Source: Cyclobacteriaceae bacterium (GTDB taxonomy: Bacteria > Bacteroidota > Bacteroidia > Cytophagales > Cyclobacteriaceae). From it: a DNA stretch of 11,089 bases. This document shows, piece by piece, positions 1 to 7,082 of this stretch. The DNA is taken from positions 1 to 11,089 of the forward strand of contig JALOMN010000111.1 in NCBI GenBank assembly GCA_025455445.1. The letters run 5' to 3'. The notes below the pieces were generated by a model. It was not told the DNA's origin, did no database searches, and was given only the letters and a program-made list of their open reading frames with translations. Each line of letters opens with the position of its first letter. The first letter of the stretch is position 1. The position numbers were made by a program, and so were the translations under genes.

Positions 1-227
1 TCTTTCACTGATAAACGTGCAAGATCATGCAGGTTATTGTCAACCTTCTGAAGAATCTGTTTAGAAAGTTCTACAGCGCTTAATTTAGGAGTACCAGAAC
101 CAATCAAAATAGCTATCAGTTCGGCATCTGATAATGCCTGGTTGCCTTTGATAAGGAGTTTTTCGCGGGGTCGGTCTTCAGGCGACCAGTTTTTTATGTT
201 TAAAGGGGCGCTATCTTCAACTTTCAT
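1..227 (-). CDS. radC: RadC family (UPF0758) protein, 5' part only, cut by left edge
   Basis: On the minus strand an ATG at 227-225 opens a frame that stays open for 75 codons to the window edge. The product begins MKVEDSAPLNIKNWSPEDRP and continues with REKLLIKGNQALSDAELIAI and a G-S-G-T patch. This is the usual N-terminal helical region of RadC, which carries the helix-hairpin-helix-like segment. The C-terminal MPN/JAB metalloprotease-like domain, with its HxH...D motif, lies outside the window. RadC was named as a DNA repair protein, but its biochemical role is not firmly settled in the literature. It is transcribed in the same direction as rpsT and lies downstream of the rpsT terminator, so it probably has its own promoter. 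I saw no convincing promoter in 228-279. The family call is confident; only about a third of the protein is visible. Confidence 0.88.
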   Translation of the reverse strand, partial: MKVEDSAPLNIKNWSPEDRPREKLLIKGNQALSDAELIAILIGSGTPKLSAVELSKQILQKVDNNLHDLARLSVK

Positions 228-279
228 ATAAATAAAGTTAGAAAAAATGCCCGAATTGGCTTCATTTCGATAGGCACAT

Positions 280-312
280 AAAAAAACCCTTCCCAGCAAG
301 AGCCAAGAAGGG
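280..312 (-). terminator. Rho-independent terminator of rpsT
   Basis: Read on the minus strand, an 11-bp stem (302-312 paired with 287-297, including three G-T wobbles) closes a TCTT loop at 298-301. Seven T residues follow directly (286-280). The hairpin starts 25 bp past the rpsT stop codon. On the plus strand the hairpin is followed by A-rich sequence, so it works only for minus-strand transcription. Confidence 0.85.
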
Positions 313-337
313 AAAAATAAAATCTTTTAATATTGAA

Positions 338-592
338 TTAAGCCAAACCGTTCACACGCTTGGTGAGCTTTGATTTCTGGTTTGCAGCCTTTTTCCAATG
401 GATGATGTTCTTCTTTGCCAGTTTGTCAATCAAGGATGACACTTCTTTTAACAAAGCCTGAGCTTCGTCTTTCTTTTCGGTGCCAAGTAATTTCTTGATT
501 TGTGTGCGGGTTGTTTTTGCCTGATAGCGGTTTCTTACACGCTTAGCTTCATTTGCCCTGATTCTTTTCTCTGCTGATTTATGATTTGCCAT
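338..592 (-). CDS. rpsT: 30S ribosomal protein S20 (bS20)
   Basis: The 84-residue, strongly basic product starts MANHKSAEKRIRANEAKRVR, which is the standard bS20 opening (A-N-x-K-S-A-x-K-R-x-R). It ends in the Lys-rich helix N-x-K-S-x-L-x-K-R-V-N. bS20 is a three-helix bundle that binds 16S rRNA early in assembly of the small subunit. Length and sequence are normal for Bacteroidota and nothing looks truncated. The ATG at 592 is the only sensible start. No Shine-Dalgarno sequence is evident (upstream is AAAAAGCATT), which is usual for this phylum. It appears to be its own transcription unit, with a matching promoter at 614-643 and a strong terminator at 280-312. The aminopeptidase gene upstream ends 62 bp away without a clear terminator, so some read-through is possible. 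Confidence 0.97.
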   Translation of the reverse strand: MANHKSAEKRIRANEAKRVRNRYQAKTTRTQIKKLLGTEKKDEAQALLKEVSSLIDKLAKKNIIHWKKAANQKSKLTKRVNGLA

Positions 593-613
593 AATGCTTT
601 TTCAAACGGACTG

Positions 614-643
614 CAAAAATAATAGCTGACTCCTGATTTCCAA
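614..643 (-). promoter_or_regulatory. Bacteroidota-type promoter of rpsT
   Basis: On the minus strand TTG (643-641), a 19-base spacer and TATTTTTG (621-614) match the Bacteroidota sigma-ABfr consensus TTG-N19-TAnnTTTG at every fixed position. Transcription would begin near 607, giving a leader of roughly 15 bases before the rpsT ATG. The -33 element lies just past the stop codon of the upstream aminopeptidase gene. Confidence 0.7.
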
Positions 644-654
644 GCCCGATTTCC

Positions 655-2262
655 TCATTTCTTTTGAATATTTGCCTCGAACAGGATTCTCGTTGCCGGA
701 TCTAGCTTTAATTGCACTGGCTCAAACCGGGCAGTAAGTTCAAATTTAGATTGTTTAGAACCGATATTGAGTGTTTCAAGCTGAATTTGGCCATTTTTAT
801 CCACTAAAGCCACTTCGAGTGGAAAACTAAATAACCCATCTTTCTGTACCTGATCAATTTTTACTTCTATCGTATTTTTCTTCTTATTGAACTGCCAGGT
901 TACACTCAATTGCGGATGTCCTCCCTGGTAAAGCCATTGGGTAAAAAAATCGTTGAGTTGCTCACCGGAAACTTCTTCCATAATGCGCACGAAATCCCCG
1001 GTTAGGGCATTACGTTGTTGATAGGTGGCATAATACTTTCGTATACCGTTCCAAAAAGCAATATCTCCGATTTTTTGTCGCAGCATATGCAATACCCAAC
1101 CCGCTTTCTGATAGGTATTGGTACTTAACACTTTATTTATGTCTGTAATGGTTGAATCAACAACCGGGCGTTGGTTCTTTTTATAAAAAGAAATCACAGC
1201 CTCACGATCTTTTAGTTGTTCTTCCACCAGCCTGTCTCGTCCATAACTATTTTCCAGGTATAGATTCGCAAAATAAGTAGCGAACCCTTCACTAAGCCAT
1301 ACATGGTGCCAGTCATTTTCAGTAGCGGAGTTACCAAACCATTGGTGAGCAATTTCATGAGCTATGAGTTTTTCTCGATCTCCCTTACCAGTGACTGAAT
1401 TTTCAGAATAAAAAATCGCGCTCGCATTTTCAAGTCCGCCCCAGCGTGTTTTCGATTGCACGTTGGCAAGTTTCTTATAGGGATAAGGACCTACATGCGT
1501 GATAAAGAAGTCAAGTACTTTTGGGGCATAGGCATAATCATGAAATCCCTCCAAACGATTTTGCGGATAGACCCAACTCTCTACAGGAATATTATTTATT
1601 ACACCGGATTGTTGCACTGCAAACTGCGCAATACCAACTACCATTACTTTTACAGGCAGTGGCACTTCTTCACGCCAGTGTGTAAGTTTTCTTTTCAAGT
1701 CAAGCGGACTTTCTTCAATTTTAATTCCATTGGCGACTACGGAATAATGCATCGGTGCGATGATGATAAACTCCACAGCTGATTTATCACTGGGGTGATC
1801 GATCACGGGCAGCCAGTGATGTCCGCGGTCGGGCCAATTGTCACCAAAGAATCCCCGGTCTCCGAATTTATTTTTACCAATAATCAATCCGTCTTGTGGC
1901 ACACCCTTATAAGTTATTCGAAGTGTAATTGATTGATTTGCTTCTGCTGGCGCAGATAAATAAATCGTAAGCCGGTTGTTCTGATGTGCAAATTTCAACC
2001 TTGTTTCTTGCCCAAACACACTCTCTACCTCCATTCCTGTTCCGTCTGGTTTTTTATTAATCAAATCAAGTTCAAATTCGGATATGGTTTTTTTGATCTT
2101 TAGTGTAATAGTGGCAATCCCGTTTAGTACGTCATTGTTATCGGTGACCTCCAATTGAAAAACATATTTTTCAATATCAATAGCTGGGTTCCGCGGATAG
2201 GGGTCACTCGCATGCGCATAAAAACAAACCAATAAAAAGGGTATGAATAATTTCTTCATCAT
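655..2262 (-). CDS. Secreted M1-family zinc aminopeptidase
   Basis: The 535-residue product is a gluzincin metallopeptidase of family M1, which removes N-terminal residues from peptides. Residues 1-19 form a signal peptide (K-K, hydrophobic core, A-H-A-S), so the enzyme is exported, probably to the periplasm or outside. Residues about 25-210 fit the N-terminal beta domain. The exopeptidase motif appears as G-G-L-E-N (275-279; usually G-A-M-E-N or G-G-M-E-N). The zinc site is H-E-I-A-H (302-306) with third ligand E325 in W-L-S-E-G, at the normal 18-residue spacing. E303 is the general base and Y384 (N-T-Y-Q-K-A-G) fits the transition-state tyrosine. The helical C-terminal part is short compared with PepN-type enzymes, and a beta-rich segment closes the protein. 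Two tandem ATGs are possible starts (2262 or 2259). It is divergent from the nuclease/PLC-like gene at about 2293. The natural substrate is unknown. Confidence 0.93.
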   Translation of the reverse strand: MMKKLFIPFLLVCFYAHASDPYPRNPAIDIEKYVFQLEVTDNNDVLNGIATITLKIKKTISEFELDLINKKPDGTGMEVESVFGQETRLKFAHQNNRLTIYLSAPAEANQSITLRITYKGVPQDGLIIGKNKFGDRGFFGDNWPDRGHHWLPVIDHPSDKSAVEFIIIAPMHYSVVANGIKIEESPLDLKRKLTHWREEVPLPVKVMVVGIAQFAVQQSGVINNIPVESWVYPQNRLEGFHDYAYAPKVLDFFITHVGPYPYKKLANVQSKTRWGGLENASAIFYSENSVTGKGDREKLIAHEIAHQWFGNSATENDWHHVWLSEGFATYFANLYLENSYGRDRLVEEQLKDREAVISFYKKNQRPVVDSTITDINKVLSTNTYQKAGWVLHMLRQKIGDIAFWNGIRKYYATYQQRNALTGDFVRIMEEVSGEQLNDFFTQWLYQGGHPQLSVTWQFNKKKNTIEVKIDQVQKDGLFSFPLEVALVDKNGQIQLETLNIGSKQSKFELTARFEPVQLKLDPATRILFEANIQKK

Positions 2263-2276
2263 GTGTAACTTTATTG

Positions 2277-2306
2277 GAAAGGTAAACCGGAGCTGCGAAT
2301 TCTTAA
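2277..2306 (-). promoter_or_regulatory. Candidate promoter of the M1 aminopeptidase gene
   Basis: On the minus strand TACCTTTC (2284-2277) matches seven of eight positions of the TAnnTTTG element counting free positions. TTA (2306-2304) lies 19 bases upstream in place of TTG. It would place the transcription start about 8 bases ahead of the first ATG. The match is imperfect and is offered only because spacing and position fit. Confidence 0.33.
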
Positions 2307-3267
2307 AATCATATTAACAGGAGTGGTGCTGCTATGTGGTGGCTGGGGCTTTTTTGCGCATAAAAAAATCAATGAACTCGCGGTGTATACATTGCCTGTG
2401 AAGATGTCAGTATTTTATAAAAGCAACATCGAATACATCAGAGAGGCTGCTGTAAATCCTGATCGCAGAAGATATGCAGTGGTGGATGAAGCGCCTCGTC
2501 ATTTTATCGACCTTGATGTGTATGGTGACAGTGCGGTGTATAAGTTGCCCAGGTATTGGCAGGATGCCGTCAATAAATATGGTGAAGATTCGCTGAAGAA
2601 ACATGGCATCGTGCCCTGGCATATCTATCGTGTGTATAATCAATTAAAGGAAGCGTTCCTGCTTAAAGATCCGGAAAGAATTTTGCGCCTTTCGGCTGAT
2701 CTGGGTCATTATGTAGCCGATGCCCATGTGCCGTTGCATACCACTCAAAATTATGATGGACAGCTAACCGGCCAGATTGGGATACACGGATTCTGGGAAT
2801 CACGCCTTCCAGAATTATTTTTTGATGACTATGATTTTTTTGTGGGAAAGGCAGAGTACCTCGCTAATGTGCAGTTGGCAGCATGGCAAATCTTAATTCA
2901 ATCTCACCAGGCAGTTGATTCTGTATTGTCATTTGAACGTGAATTGGCAGCGCTACATGAAAACAACAAATACAACTTTGAAACCAAGGGAAAGCAAACA
3001 GTGAAAGTCTTTTCTGAATCTTATTCAAAACACTATCATGAAAAACTTGATGGCATGGTTGAGCGACAATTCCGCGCCAGTGTAAAAATGACGGGCAATA
3101 TTTGGTTTACCGCCTGGGTAGATGCCGGACAACCCGATTTAAAATCACTCATTAATTACAAACCTTCTGAAGAAGAATTAGCGAAAAGAAAGCAGGAATT
3201 ATTACTTTGGAAGGAAAGAAATATTACCACCCGTGAACATGAAAGCACAGAAAACCACCCGCATTAA
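2293..3267 (+). CDS. S1/P1 nuclease / zinc-dependent phospholipase C superfamily protein, exported; start codon not ATG
   Basis: The first ATG/GTG-type start in frame is GTG at 2323 (314 residues), but it would leave only seven residues before the first metal ligand. Reading from CTG at 2293 adds (L/M)RILKIILTG and makes a normal signal peptide, cleaved at G-G/W. The mature protein then starts W-G-F-F-A-H. In S1/P1 nucleases and Bacillus cereus PLC the N-terminal Trp amine and the nearby His bind zinc. Numbered from GTG 2323, the other ligands are D47 or D55, H60 (R-H-F-I-D), H129, D133 and H139 (G-H-Y-V-A-D-A-H-V-P-L-H), and H155 with E159 (H-G-F-W-E). The spacings 4, 6 and 4 equal those in PLC, and Glu rather than Asp as the last ligand is PLC-like. 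The enzyme should be a trinuclear-zinc phosphodiesterase; nucleic acid or phospholipid as substrate cannot be decided here. The 3' end overlaps the next gene. Confidence 0.82.
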   Translation: MRILKIILTGVVLLCGGWGFFAHKKINELAVYTLPVKMSVFYKSNIEYIREAAVNPDRRRYAVVDEAPRHFIDLDVYGDSAVYKLPRYWQDAVNKYGEDSLKKHGIVPWHIYRVYNQLKEAFLLKDPERILRLSADLGHYVADAHVPLHTTQNYDGQLTGQIGIHGFWESRLPELFFDDYDFFVGKAEYLANVQLAAWQILIQSHQAVDSVLSFERELAALHENNKYNFETKGKQTVKVFSESYSKHYHEKLDGMVERQFRASVKMTGNIWFTAWVDAGQPDLKSLINYKPSEEELAKRKQELLLWKERNITTREHESTENHPH

Positions 3268-4597
3268 TTTTCTATTACTAATTGTTATGATTGTGCTTGC
3301 TTCTTGCGGCACGAAGAAACAGAATGATATTGCTGAAACGAAATCAACTATTAGCGATGACTCACTTTTTACCTTGGTGCAATACAAGACCTTTCAGTAT
3401 TTCTGGGATGGTGCGGAACCTAACTCCGGGGCAGCCCGGGAGCGCTTTCATGTAGACAATGATTATCCTGACAATGATAAACATATCGTCACTTCTGGTG
3501 GAACTGGTTTTGGTGTGATGGCGATATTGGTGGGTATTGAAAGAAAATTCATCACCCGTGAGGAAGGTGTGGCTCATCTCACAAAACTTGTAGGCTTTCT
3601 TGAAAAAGCAGATCGTTTTCATGGTGTGTGGCCGCATTGGATGAATGGAGAAACGGGCAAGGTGAAACCCTTTAGCCAGAATGACAATGGGGGTGACCTT
3701 GTTGAAACGGCATACCTCGTGCAAGGATTGCTCTGCGTGCGTCAGTATTTTCAAAATGGTAATGATGCAGAGAAGATGCTGGCTGCACGGGTGGATAAGT
3801 TATGGCGTGAGGTAGAGTGGGACTGGTATCGCAACGGTGGTAAAAATGTGTTGTATTGGCATTGGTCACCAGACAAGCAATGGGCTATGAATTTTCCGCT
3901 CGAAGGATATAATGAATGCTTAATTACCTATGTGCTTGCTGCCGCTTCACCTACTCATGGAATTTCTGCCGAATGTTATCATGAAGGATGGGCGCGTGGA
4001 GGAAAAATAAAAAACGATACAACTCATCAGCAATATGGCTACCATCTTGATTTGATACACAATGGCGCACCACAATTTGGTGGTCCGCTTTTCTGGTCTC
4101 ACTATTCATTTCTTGGTTTGGATCCGCGCAGGTTAAAAGATCAGTATGCAGATTACTGGCAGCATAATGTCAATCATACACTAATCAATTATGAATACTG
4201 TGTGAAGAATCCACTCAACTTCAAAGATTATGGTGAAAACAGTTGGGGACTTACTGCAGGATACTCGGTGAACTTTTATGCAGCACATAGTCCGAATGAA
4301 GACAAAGGAGTAATCAGTCCGACCGCTGCGCTTTCTTCATTTCCTTACACACCAGAGCAAAGCATGCGTGCGATGAAACACTTTTATTTTGATCTGGGTG
4401 ATAAAATTTTTGGACAATATGGATTTTATGATGGCTTCAGTGTGCATTATGAATGGTATAAGCCGTGGTACCTGGCGATTGATCAAGGGCCGATAGTAGT
4501 GATGATGGAGAATCAACGATCCGGCTTGCTGTGGAATTTATTTATGAGTGCTCCGGAAGTACAATCTGGTTTGGATAAATTGGGATTCACTTATTAA
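3239..4597 (+). CDS. Glucoamylase-family (PF10091) lipoprotein, GH144-like beta-glucanase
   Basis: From ATG 3239 the product has 452 residues; a GTG two codons earlier (3233) is a less likely start. A lipoprotein signal ends in L-A-S-C (Cys23 from ATG), so the protein is anchored to a membrane by lipid. The rest is a single (alpha/alpha)6-barrel-type domain with PF10091 landmarks: V-Q-Y-K-T-F-Q-Y-F-W-D-G near the start, S-G-G-T-G-F-G near 86-92, D-L-V-E-T-A (E156), G-Y-N-E-C (E226) and D-Q-G-P-I-V-V-M-M-E-N near the C-terminus. The same family includes GH144 endo-beta-1,2-glucanases such as that of Chitinophaga pinensis. E156 and E226 are in conserved acidic positions and are candidates for catalysis, by inference. 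The gene overlaps the upstream nuclease/PLC-like gene by 29 bases, which suggests translational coupling. No SusC/SusD pair is nearby. The substrate is likely a beta-glucan but is not proven. Confidence 0.85.
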   Translation: MKAQKTTRINFLLLIVMIVLASCGTKKQNDIAETKSTISDDSLFTLVQYKTFQYFWDGAEPNSGAARERFHVDNDYPDNDKHIVTSGGTGFGVMAILVGIERKFITREEGVAHLTKLVGFLEKADRFHGVWPHWMNGETGKVKPFSQNDNGGDLVETAYLVQGLLCVRQYFQNGNDAEKMLAARVDKLWREVEWDWYRNGGKNVLYWHWSPDKQWAMNFPLEGYNECLITYVLAAASPTHGISAECYHEGWARGGKIKNDTTHQQYGYHLDLIHNGAPQFGGPLFWSHYSFLGLDPRRLKDQYADYWQHNVNHTLINYEYCVKNPLNFKDYGENSWGLTAGYSVNFYAAHSPNEDKGVISPTAALSSFPYTPEQSMRAMKHFYFDLGDKIFGQYGFYDGFSVHYEWYKPWYLAIDQGPIVVMMENQRSGLLWNLFMSAPEVQSGLDKLGFTY

Positions 4598-4614
4598 CAA
4601 CGATCAGTACTACA

Positions 4615-4636
4615 AGGAATTCAATTTTAAATTCCT
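4615..4636 (+). terminator. Weak hairpin after the glucanase gene
   Basis: AGGAATT (4615-4621) pairs with AATTCCT (4630-4636) around an 8-base loop, 17 bases past the stop codon. A second A/T-only hairpin follows (ACAAAA 4638-4643 with TTTTGT 4650-4655). There is no clean T tract, so this is only a possible end of the upstream transcript. Confidence 0.22.
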
Positions 4637-4693
4637 GACAAAAATCATATTTTGTGCTAATAGCAATCATGCATGACTTTTACACACACTTGC

Positions 4694-4701
4694 TACTTTT
4701 A
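4694..4701 (+). promoter_or_regulatory. Possible -7 element ahead of ccoNO
   Basis: TACTTTTA resembles TAnnTTTG apart from the last base and lies 33 bases ahead of the ccoN ATG. The same octamer occurs ahead of the universal stress gene (10717-10724). No TTG is found at the expected distance upstream. No FNR-type TTGAT-N4-ATCAA site is visible in 4598-4734, so oxygen control cannot be inferred from the sequence. Confidence 0.28.
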
Positions 4702-4734
4702 ACCCCGTAAACTATAAAAACCAACACCTGAACC

Positions 4735-4983
4735 ATGCAACTTGAGAAGATCCACTACGACAACCAGATTGTCAAAGCGTTTATCATCGCCACAGTAATC
4801 TTTGGTATTGTGGGAATGACAGTGGGCCTGCTGGCCGCTATTCAATTATTTTATCCTCTGTTTAACTTTGATTTACAGTATGTTACATTCGGACGCATCC
4901 GCCCGCTGCACACTAACGCGGTCATCTTTGCCTTTGTAGGCAATGCGATGTTTGCAGGTGTTTATTATAGCATGCATGCTTAA
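4735..4983 (+). CDS. CcoN N-terminal fragment (first open segment of the broken ccoNO)
   Basis: Translation as written gives 82 residues starting MQLEKIHYDNQIVKAFIIAT. It covers transmembrane helix 1 (about residues 14-38) and the start of helix 2 with R-P-L-H-T-N-A (H59, low-spin heme b ligand). It ends at TAA 4981-4983, three residues past G-V-Y-Y-S. In intact homologues, as I recall them, this motif continues with x-Q-R-L-x-K. The last residues M-H-A come from the shifted region and are not CcoN-like. Alone it could not form an oxidase. Confidence 0.6.
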   Translation: MQLEKIHYDNQIVKAFIIATVIFGIVGMTVGLLAAIQLFYPLFNFDLQYVTFGRIRPLHTNAVIFAFVGNAMFAGVYYSMHA

Positions 4984-5275
4984 GACGCGCCTGTTTAATG
5001 ACACACTAAGCTGGATTCACTTCTGGGGATGGCAACTGATCATTTTAGCAGCAGCCATCACACTTCCATTAGGCTTAACCACATCAAAGGAATATGCCGA
5101 ACTGGAATGGCCTATCGATATCGCCATCGCTCTTATATGGGTAGTGTTTGGTATTAACATGATAGGAACCATTATCAAACGCAGAGAAGAGCACATGTAT
5201 GTGGCCATCTGGTTTTATATCGCCACGTTTCACGTTTGTCACTGTTGCGGTGCTTCACATCGTGAATTCATTTGA
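4943..5275 (+). CDS. CcoN middle fragment (second open segment of the broken ccoNO)
   Basis: Only the stretch from L-K-T-R-L-F (4979) to F-Y-I-A-T-F (about 5230) is CcoN; it includes S-W-I-H-F-W-G-W-Q and the [11 protein letters not shown] signature. The residues before it (from ATG 4943) and after it (H-V-C-H-C-C to the TGA at 5273-5275) are out-of-frame readings. The ATG at 4943 lies inside the first fragment, so it is unlikely to be a real start. An ATG in the next frame (5277) follows the TGA by one base, so re-initiation is conceivable. Confidence 0.4.
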   Translation: MRCLQVFIIACMLKTRLFNDTLSWIHFWGWQLIILAAAITLPLGLTTSKEYAELEWPIDIAIALIWVVFGINMIGTIIKRREEHMYVAIWFYIATFHVCHCCGASHREFI

Positions 5276-6875
5276 AATGCCAGTAAGTTTCTTCAAGAGC
5301 TATTCATGGTATGCAGGTGTGCAGGATGCGTTGGTGCAATGGTGGTATGGTCACAATGCAGTGGCATTCTTTTTAACTACGCCTTTCCTGGGCATTATGT
5401 ATTACTTCCTGCCTAAGGCAGCCAACAGGCCTGTATATTCATACCGACTTTCTATTATTCACTTCTGGTCTTTGATATTTATCTATATCTGGGCCGGACC
5501 TCACCACTTATTATATTCTTCGCTACCTGATTGGGCACAATCACTTGGTACAGTGTTTTCAATTATGTTGATCGCTCCATCCTGGGGTGGTATGCTTAAT
5601 GGCTTGTTTACACTGCGCGGTGCATGGGATCGCGTGCGCGAAGATGCTGTCTTGAAATTTATGGTGGTGGCAGTTACTGCCTATGGTATGTCAACCCTGG
5701 AAGGACCACTTCTTTCATTGAAAAATGTTAATGCAATAGCACACTATACGGATTGGATTGTGGCTCACGTGCACGTGGGTGGCTTAGGCTGGAATGGCTT
5801 TCTGATCTTTGGTATGCTTTATTGGATGGTCCCACGTATGTGGAATACCAAACTCTATAGTCCTAAATTAGCTAACCTTCATTTCTGGATTGGCACACTG
5901 GGTATTGTATTCTATGCATTACCAATGTATATCTCTGGTGTTGTACAAAGTTTGATGTGGAAAGAATTTGCAGCGGATGGTTTCCTCAAGTATCAGAATT
6001 TCCTGGAAACAACCACTCAGATTTTACCCATGTATATGTTGCGCGCAATAGGCGGAACGCTCTATCTGACAGGTGTGTTTATTATGACCTACAACCTGCT
6101 TAAGACTGCCGCATCAGGAAAGTTTATTGCGAATGAAGAAGCAGAAGTTTCTCCTCTGGTGAAAACATCACACACTGGTGCATACTGGCACCATATTTTG
6201 GAAAGTAAGCCCATTCTTTTTACCACACTTGCATTGGTTGCAATATTAATTGGTGGTATTATAGAGATGGTTCCTACCTTCCTTATCAAATCTAATATAC
6301 CCACTATTACCAGTGTAAAACCTTATACTCCGTTGGAATTACACGGTCGGGATATTTATATACGCGAAGGTTGTGTGGGTTGTCACTCACAGATGATTCG
6401 TCCATTCCGCTCGGAAGTTCAGCGCTATGACCCTAAAGGTGGTGAATATTCAAAAGCAGGTGAGTATGTGTATGATCATCCATTCTTATGGGGTTCAAAA
6501 CGCACGGGTCCGGATCTGCAACGCACCGGAGGCAAATATGCCGATAGCTGGCATTACCGTCATATGCTCACACCACAAGAGGTTAGCACAGGTTCTATCA
6601 TGCCTGCTTACCCGTGGTTGTATGAACAAGTAATTAATAAAGAGCTAACACCTGCCATGATAAGTGCGCTGCGCACCGTAGGTGTGCCATACGAAGCCGG
6701 ATATGAAGACATCGCGAATGATGATTTGGATAAGCAAGCACAACGTATCGTAGATGGTTTGCAATTGGAAGGATATGAAACAGCTGCTGATGCAGAAATC
6801 GTTGCTCTCATTGCCTATCTGCAACGTTTAGGAACTGATATAAAAGCACAAAAAGTCGCTAACAATAACCAGTAA
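5199..6875 (+). CDS. CcoN C-terminal part fused to CcoO (third open segment of the broken ccoNO)
   Basis: This 558-codon segment reads as true CcoN from F-V-T-V-A-V-L-H (codon 13 onward). The 5199 ATG is an out-of-frame artefact; 5277 is a better start if the segment is translated on its own. It holds the CuB/heme ligands H52 (Y-G-H-N), H102-H103 (G-P-H-H), H190 and H192 (A-H-V-H-V), and Y96, six residues before the His pair as in Pseudomonas CcoN. Around residues 310-330 the protein passes into CcoO. There is a membrane anchor at about 338-357, heme c site C-V-G-C-H at 392-396 and Met468 (S-I-M-P-A-Y) as likely sixth ligand. It lacks the first helices and H59, so it would not be a working subunit I. 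It is followed by ccoQ after four bases. Confidence 0.7.
   Translation: MWPSGFISPRFTFVTVAVLHIVNSFEMPVSFFKSYSWYAGVQDALVQWWYGHNAVAFFLTTPFLGIMYYFLPKAANRPVYSYRLSIIHFWSLIFIYIWAGPHHLLYSSLPDWAQSLGTVFSIMLIAPSWGGMLNGLFTLRGAWDRVREDAVLKFMVVAVTAYGMSTLEGPLLSLKNVNAIAHYTDWIVAHVHVGGLGWNGFLIFGMLYWMVPRMWNTKLYSPKLANLHFWIGTLGIVFYALPMYISGVVQSLMWKEFAADGFLKYQNFLETTTQILPMYMLRAIGGTLYLTGVFIMTYNLLKTAASGKFIANEEAEVSPLVKTSHTGAYWHHILESKPILFTTLALVAILIGGIIEMVPTFLIKSNIPTITSVKPYTPLELHGRDIYIREGCVGCHSQMIRPFRSEVQRYDPKGGEYSKAGEYVYDHPFLWGSKRTGPDLQRTGGKYADSWHYRHMLTPQEVSTGSIMPAYPWLYEQVINKELTPAMISALRTVGVPYEAGYEDIANDDLDKQAQRIVDGLQLEGYETAADAEIVALIAYLQRLGTDIKAQKVANNNQ
5224..5237 (+). repeat. 7-bp tandem duplication CACGTTT x2 inside ccoN
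   Basis: CACGTTT occurs twice back to back (5224-5230 and 5231-5237). Removing either copy joins the flanking frames exactly, giving Y-I-A-T-F-V-T-V-A-V, the expected CcoN sequence at this point. The duplication therefore is the cause of the second frame shift. Confidence 0.95.
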
Positions 6876-6879
6876 GAAT

Positions 6880-7077
6880 ATGTATAAGAACATTCTTCAA
6901 AGTATTGATCACGTAGCGATATGGCCTGTGATTTCCTTTGTGATTTTTTTCACCTTCTTCCTGGTGCTTTTATGGTGGGTATTTACTGCCGATAAAAACT
7001 TCATAAAAGAAATGAGTGAAAAGCCACTTCAGGATGGCGCTGAAACTTCAACTGATGTAGAACCCATTAACAGATAA
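6880..7077 (+). CDS. ccoQ: CcoQ-like small membrane subunit of cbb3 oxidase
   Basis: The 65-residue product has one transmembrane helix (about 13-36, I-W-P-V-I-S-F to L-W-W-V-F) followed by a short charged cytoplasmic tail. Proteins of this size and form between ccoO and ccoP are CcoQ, which is thought to help stabilise the complex or the CcoP association and is not catalytic. Sequence conservation in CcoQ is low, so the call rests mainly on position: four bases after the ccoNO stop and five bases before ccoP. The tail ends in an acidic, Thr/Ser-rich stretch without recognisable motif. It should be co-translated or at least co-transcribed with both neighbours. No heme or metal motif is present, as expected. 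Confidence 0.75.
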   Translation: MYKNILQSIDHVAIWPVISFVIFFTFFLVLLWWVFTADKNFIKEMSEKPLQDGAETSTDVEPINR

Positions 7078-7082
7078 CCCCA

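Larger units (their letters stand above)
4735..6875 (+). pseudogene. ccoN: ccoNO, fused cbb3 oxidase subunits I and II, broken by two frame shifts
   Basis: Read across three frames this is one gene of about 710 codons for CcoN fused to CcoO, a common arrangement in Bacteroidota. CcoN reduces O2 at heme b3/CuB in the inner membrane; CcoO carries electrons through heme c. The first frame runs to 4983 and holds the heme b ligand H59 in R-P-L-H-T-N. The second is sensible from 4979 to about 5230 (S-W-I-H-F-W-G-W-Q to F-Y-I-A-T-F). The third runs from about 5238 and holds [13 protein letters not shown], and A-H-V-H-V-G, which supply the CuB and heme ligands and the cross-linked Tyr. The CcoO part begins near 6155 and has C-V-G-C-H and an M-P-A-Y axial Met. 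The shifts are at a CATGCATG palindrome (4969-4980) and a CACGTTT tandem repeat (5224-5237); each moves the frame by +1. Every key residue is otherwise present. Real inactivation and local sequence error both remain possible. Confidence 0.85.

Noticed and set aside
233..240. TAACTTTA on the minus strand as the radC -7 promoter element
   Set aside because: It would put the transcription start at the ATG itself, and no TTG lies at the right distance upstream.
1456..1782. Plus-strand open frame of 108 codons inside the aminopeptidase gene
   Set aside because: It is antisense to a well-supported M1 peptidase, resembles no family, and starts inside conserved coding sequence.
3362..3754. Minus-strand open frame of 130 codons within the glucanase gene
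   Set aside because: It is antisense to conserved PF10091 coding sequence, with His/Cys/Thr-rich content typical of a shadow frame.
4667..4676. TCATGCATGA as an FNR or CRP-type operator ahead of ccoN
   Set aside because: It does not match TTGAT-N4-ATCAA or TGTGA-N6-TCACA and is only a short palindrome.
4969..5237. Programmed ribosomal frameshifting as a way to express ccoN
   Set aside because: There is no slippery heptamer with a downstream pseudoknot, and no such recoding is known for CcoN. The second break is an exact duplication whose removal restores the frame, which points to mutation or error.
6100..6200. CcoN-CcoO fusion as a novel gene fusion
   Set aside because: Fused ccoNO is a known and common arrangement in Bacteroidota.
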